Shown piece by piece: positions 62,965 through 64,000 of a stretch of 64,000 bases of DNA. The number at the start of each line of letters is the position of its first letter. Within the stretch, counting starts at the first letter, position 1. The stretch is from contig CAZJWJ010000007.1 of the NCBI GenBank assembly GCA_964549495.1, positions 1 through 64,000 on the forward strand. The letters are read 5' to 3'. The notes beneath the pieces were generated by a model, which was not told the DNA's origin, did no database searches, and saw only the letters and a list, made by a program, of their open reading frames with translations. The position numbers and the translations under genes are program-made. Source of the stretch: JACKBJ01 sp964549495 (GTDB taxonomy: Bacteria; Chloroflexota; Anaerolineae; Epilineales; Epilineaceae).

Positions 62965-64000
62965 TTGCGTCGAGCCGATCTCGTGCTGTGGATGCTGGTC
63001 CACCCCTGGAGCACCGTCAGCGCCGGCATCCTGGCCGGCCTGGCCAGCTATGCGCTGAGCAGGCCGCGCGGATTGCGCGCGCACGCCCATCGCGGCGACC
63101 TGGCGGTGGAGGCCTGGCGTCTCGTGGCCATCATCAGCGGCCTGCCGGCCTTCTTCCTGGGCGCCGAGCTGATGCTCTGGGGTCGCGACCTGGCCTTCCG
63201 AGCCCCCTTGGCCTTCACCGGACTGGCCTGGGCCGCCGGCTTGTGGCTGCTGAGCCTCGCGCCCATCCCGCTCTTGGCCGCCTGGACCCGCTTCCGGCCC
63301 CTGACCGGGGCGCCCTCGCGGCGAGCGGCGATCCTGGCCGGGCTCGGTATCGCCGGCATCTTGCTGGGGCCATGGGCCGGGCGGCGGGCCTGGACGGATC
63401 TGGTCGCCCGCGCCGCCGAGCAGCCGGAGGCCCTGGAGCAGCTGATCCAGCTCAAGGCGCACCGCTACGTCTCGGCCGAGCGGGCCGAAGCCGCGCTGGA
63501 CGCGCTGGTGGCCGAGCCGGACGCGGTCCTGGACCTCTACGAGGCCCAAGGCCCTCGATTCGACCCCGACCTGCGCGTGTGGCTCGTCGACCGCCTCGAG
63601 ACGGCCCTCGTCGACGATCGGCCGGTGGACATCGACCGGGCCCTGCCGGCGATCTGGGCCGCCAGCGGCGATCCCGAGCGCAGCTTGCGCGCCTATGCCC
63701 TTTCGCAGCCCGAATTGCGCCAGAGCGCACGGGCCGCGGCGGATCTCGAAGGGACGGAGACCTCGAGCGGCGACCCCGGCCAGCCGGTCGCCGGTCCCAC
63801 GATCGACCGAGCCGAGCTCGATCCGGGCGTGGTGGGACTGCATGGCCTGCGCGCCGCGGAGCGCGGAGCGGCCGGCGCCGAGCTGCGGGCGACCCTGCTG
63901 TCGCTCCTGGTGCCGCTCTTGAACGGCCGGAGCCTCGAGCCCGCGCTGGTCGATGCGCTGGTCGGAGCGGTCGATGCGCCTGCACCCGCCGGCCCCACCG
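62965..64000 (+). CDS. Membrane protein of unknown function, partial
   Basis: TTG 62965 lies seven bases after GGAGGA and three bases after the mobA stop; the frame stays open to the window end. Four predicted membrane helices occur in the first 135 residues (STVSAGILAGLASYAL, AIISGLPAFFLGAELMLW, AGLWLLSLAPIPLLAAW and AAILAGLGIAGILLGPWA). After them comes a long soluble, helical Ala/Leu/Glu-rich region (for example ALEQLIQLKAHRYVSAERAE) that resembles TPR- or HEAT-like repeats but without clear periodic signature. No catalytic motif is seen. Linked translation with mobA is likely, but a functional link is not implied. Confidence 0.6.
   Translation, partial: MRRADLVLWMLVHPWSTVSAGILAGLASYALSRPRGLRAHAHRGDLAVEAWRLVAIISGLPAFFLGAELMLWGRDLAFRAPLAFTGLAWAAGLWLLSLAPIPLLAAWTRFRPLTGAPSRRAAILAGLGIAGILLGPWAGRRAWTDLVARAAEQPEALEQLIQLKAHRYVSAERAEAALDALVAEPDAVLDLYEAQGPRFDPDLRVWLVDRLETALVDDRPVDIDRALPAIWAASGDPERSLRAYALSQPELRQSARAAADLEGTETSSGDPGQPVAGPTIDRAELDPGVVGLHGLRAAERGAAGAELRATLLSLLVPLLNGRSLEPALVDALVGAVDAPAPAGPT

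Noticed and set aside
1..64000. tRNA or rRNA genes
   Set aside because: I looked for the conserved T-arm pattern and rRNA-like segments by eye and saw none; a covariance scan would be needed to exclude a tRNA fully.

Overview
The window is GC-rich bacterial chromosome with no rRNA, tRNA, CRISPR array or transposase gene that I can see. The organism is most likely a member of the Chloroflexota (inference). The reasons are the many exported proteins with Pro/Thr linkers, secreted beta-propellers, short hydrophobic tails of the YLP type, a DnaB/DnaD/DnaC-type replication cluster, and Shine-Dalgarno sequences of the GGAGG type.

Region by region: (1) 1-4868 is a leftward housekeeping block: a DUF151 nuclease-family protein, DnaB helicase, a DnaD-like primosome protein, a DnaC-like loader with two AAA+ domains in one chain, and a truncated GT9 glycosyltransferase. 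(2) 5015-7380 runs rightward: a small membrane protein, an isocitrate dehydrogenase-family enzyme and three small membrane proteins. (3) 7308-9705 holds a 151-bp palindromic element and two leftward lipoproteins, one an alpha/beta hydrolase. (4) 9706-13944 is a lower-GC island with three exported proteins of unknown role, bracketed by degenerate direct repeats. (5) 13945-29110 is a surface-protein region: beta-propellers, a YD-repeat protein, a double-vWA protein, a DUF11 protein, a methyltransferase, a YfhO-type membrane protein, a broken propeller gene, a second copy of the 151-bp element and an array of short repeats. (6) 29297-30239 is a PIN-toxin/antitoxin pair with its own promoter. (7) 30440-48246 encodes two giant paralogous exported proteins (2730 and 3152 aa), each carrying GEVED-like, dockerin and cohesin domains. 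(8) 48570-51255 has two GT2 glycosyltransferases and an alkyltransferase-like DNA repair protein with an apparent CTG start. (9) 51292-58442 has a double-receiver/PEP-synthase-type protein, a structured 147-bp inverted repeat and two more propellers. (10) 58484-64000 has glutamate dehydrogenase, asparagine synthetase, MobA and a truncated membrane protein.

The main theme is a cell-surface locus. Ten intact exported proteins plus one pseudogene carry a short hydrophobic motif (roughly aliphatic-Tyr/Phe-Leu-Pro-aliphatic) either just after the signal peptide, at the extreme C-terminus, or in one case between domains. I found one copy per protein, and none in the two lipoproteins, which already have a lipid anchor. 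This motif, together with the cohesin-dockerin giants, is the best candidate here for an undescribed surface attachment or assembly system. That interpretation is inference.
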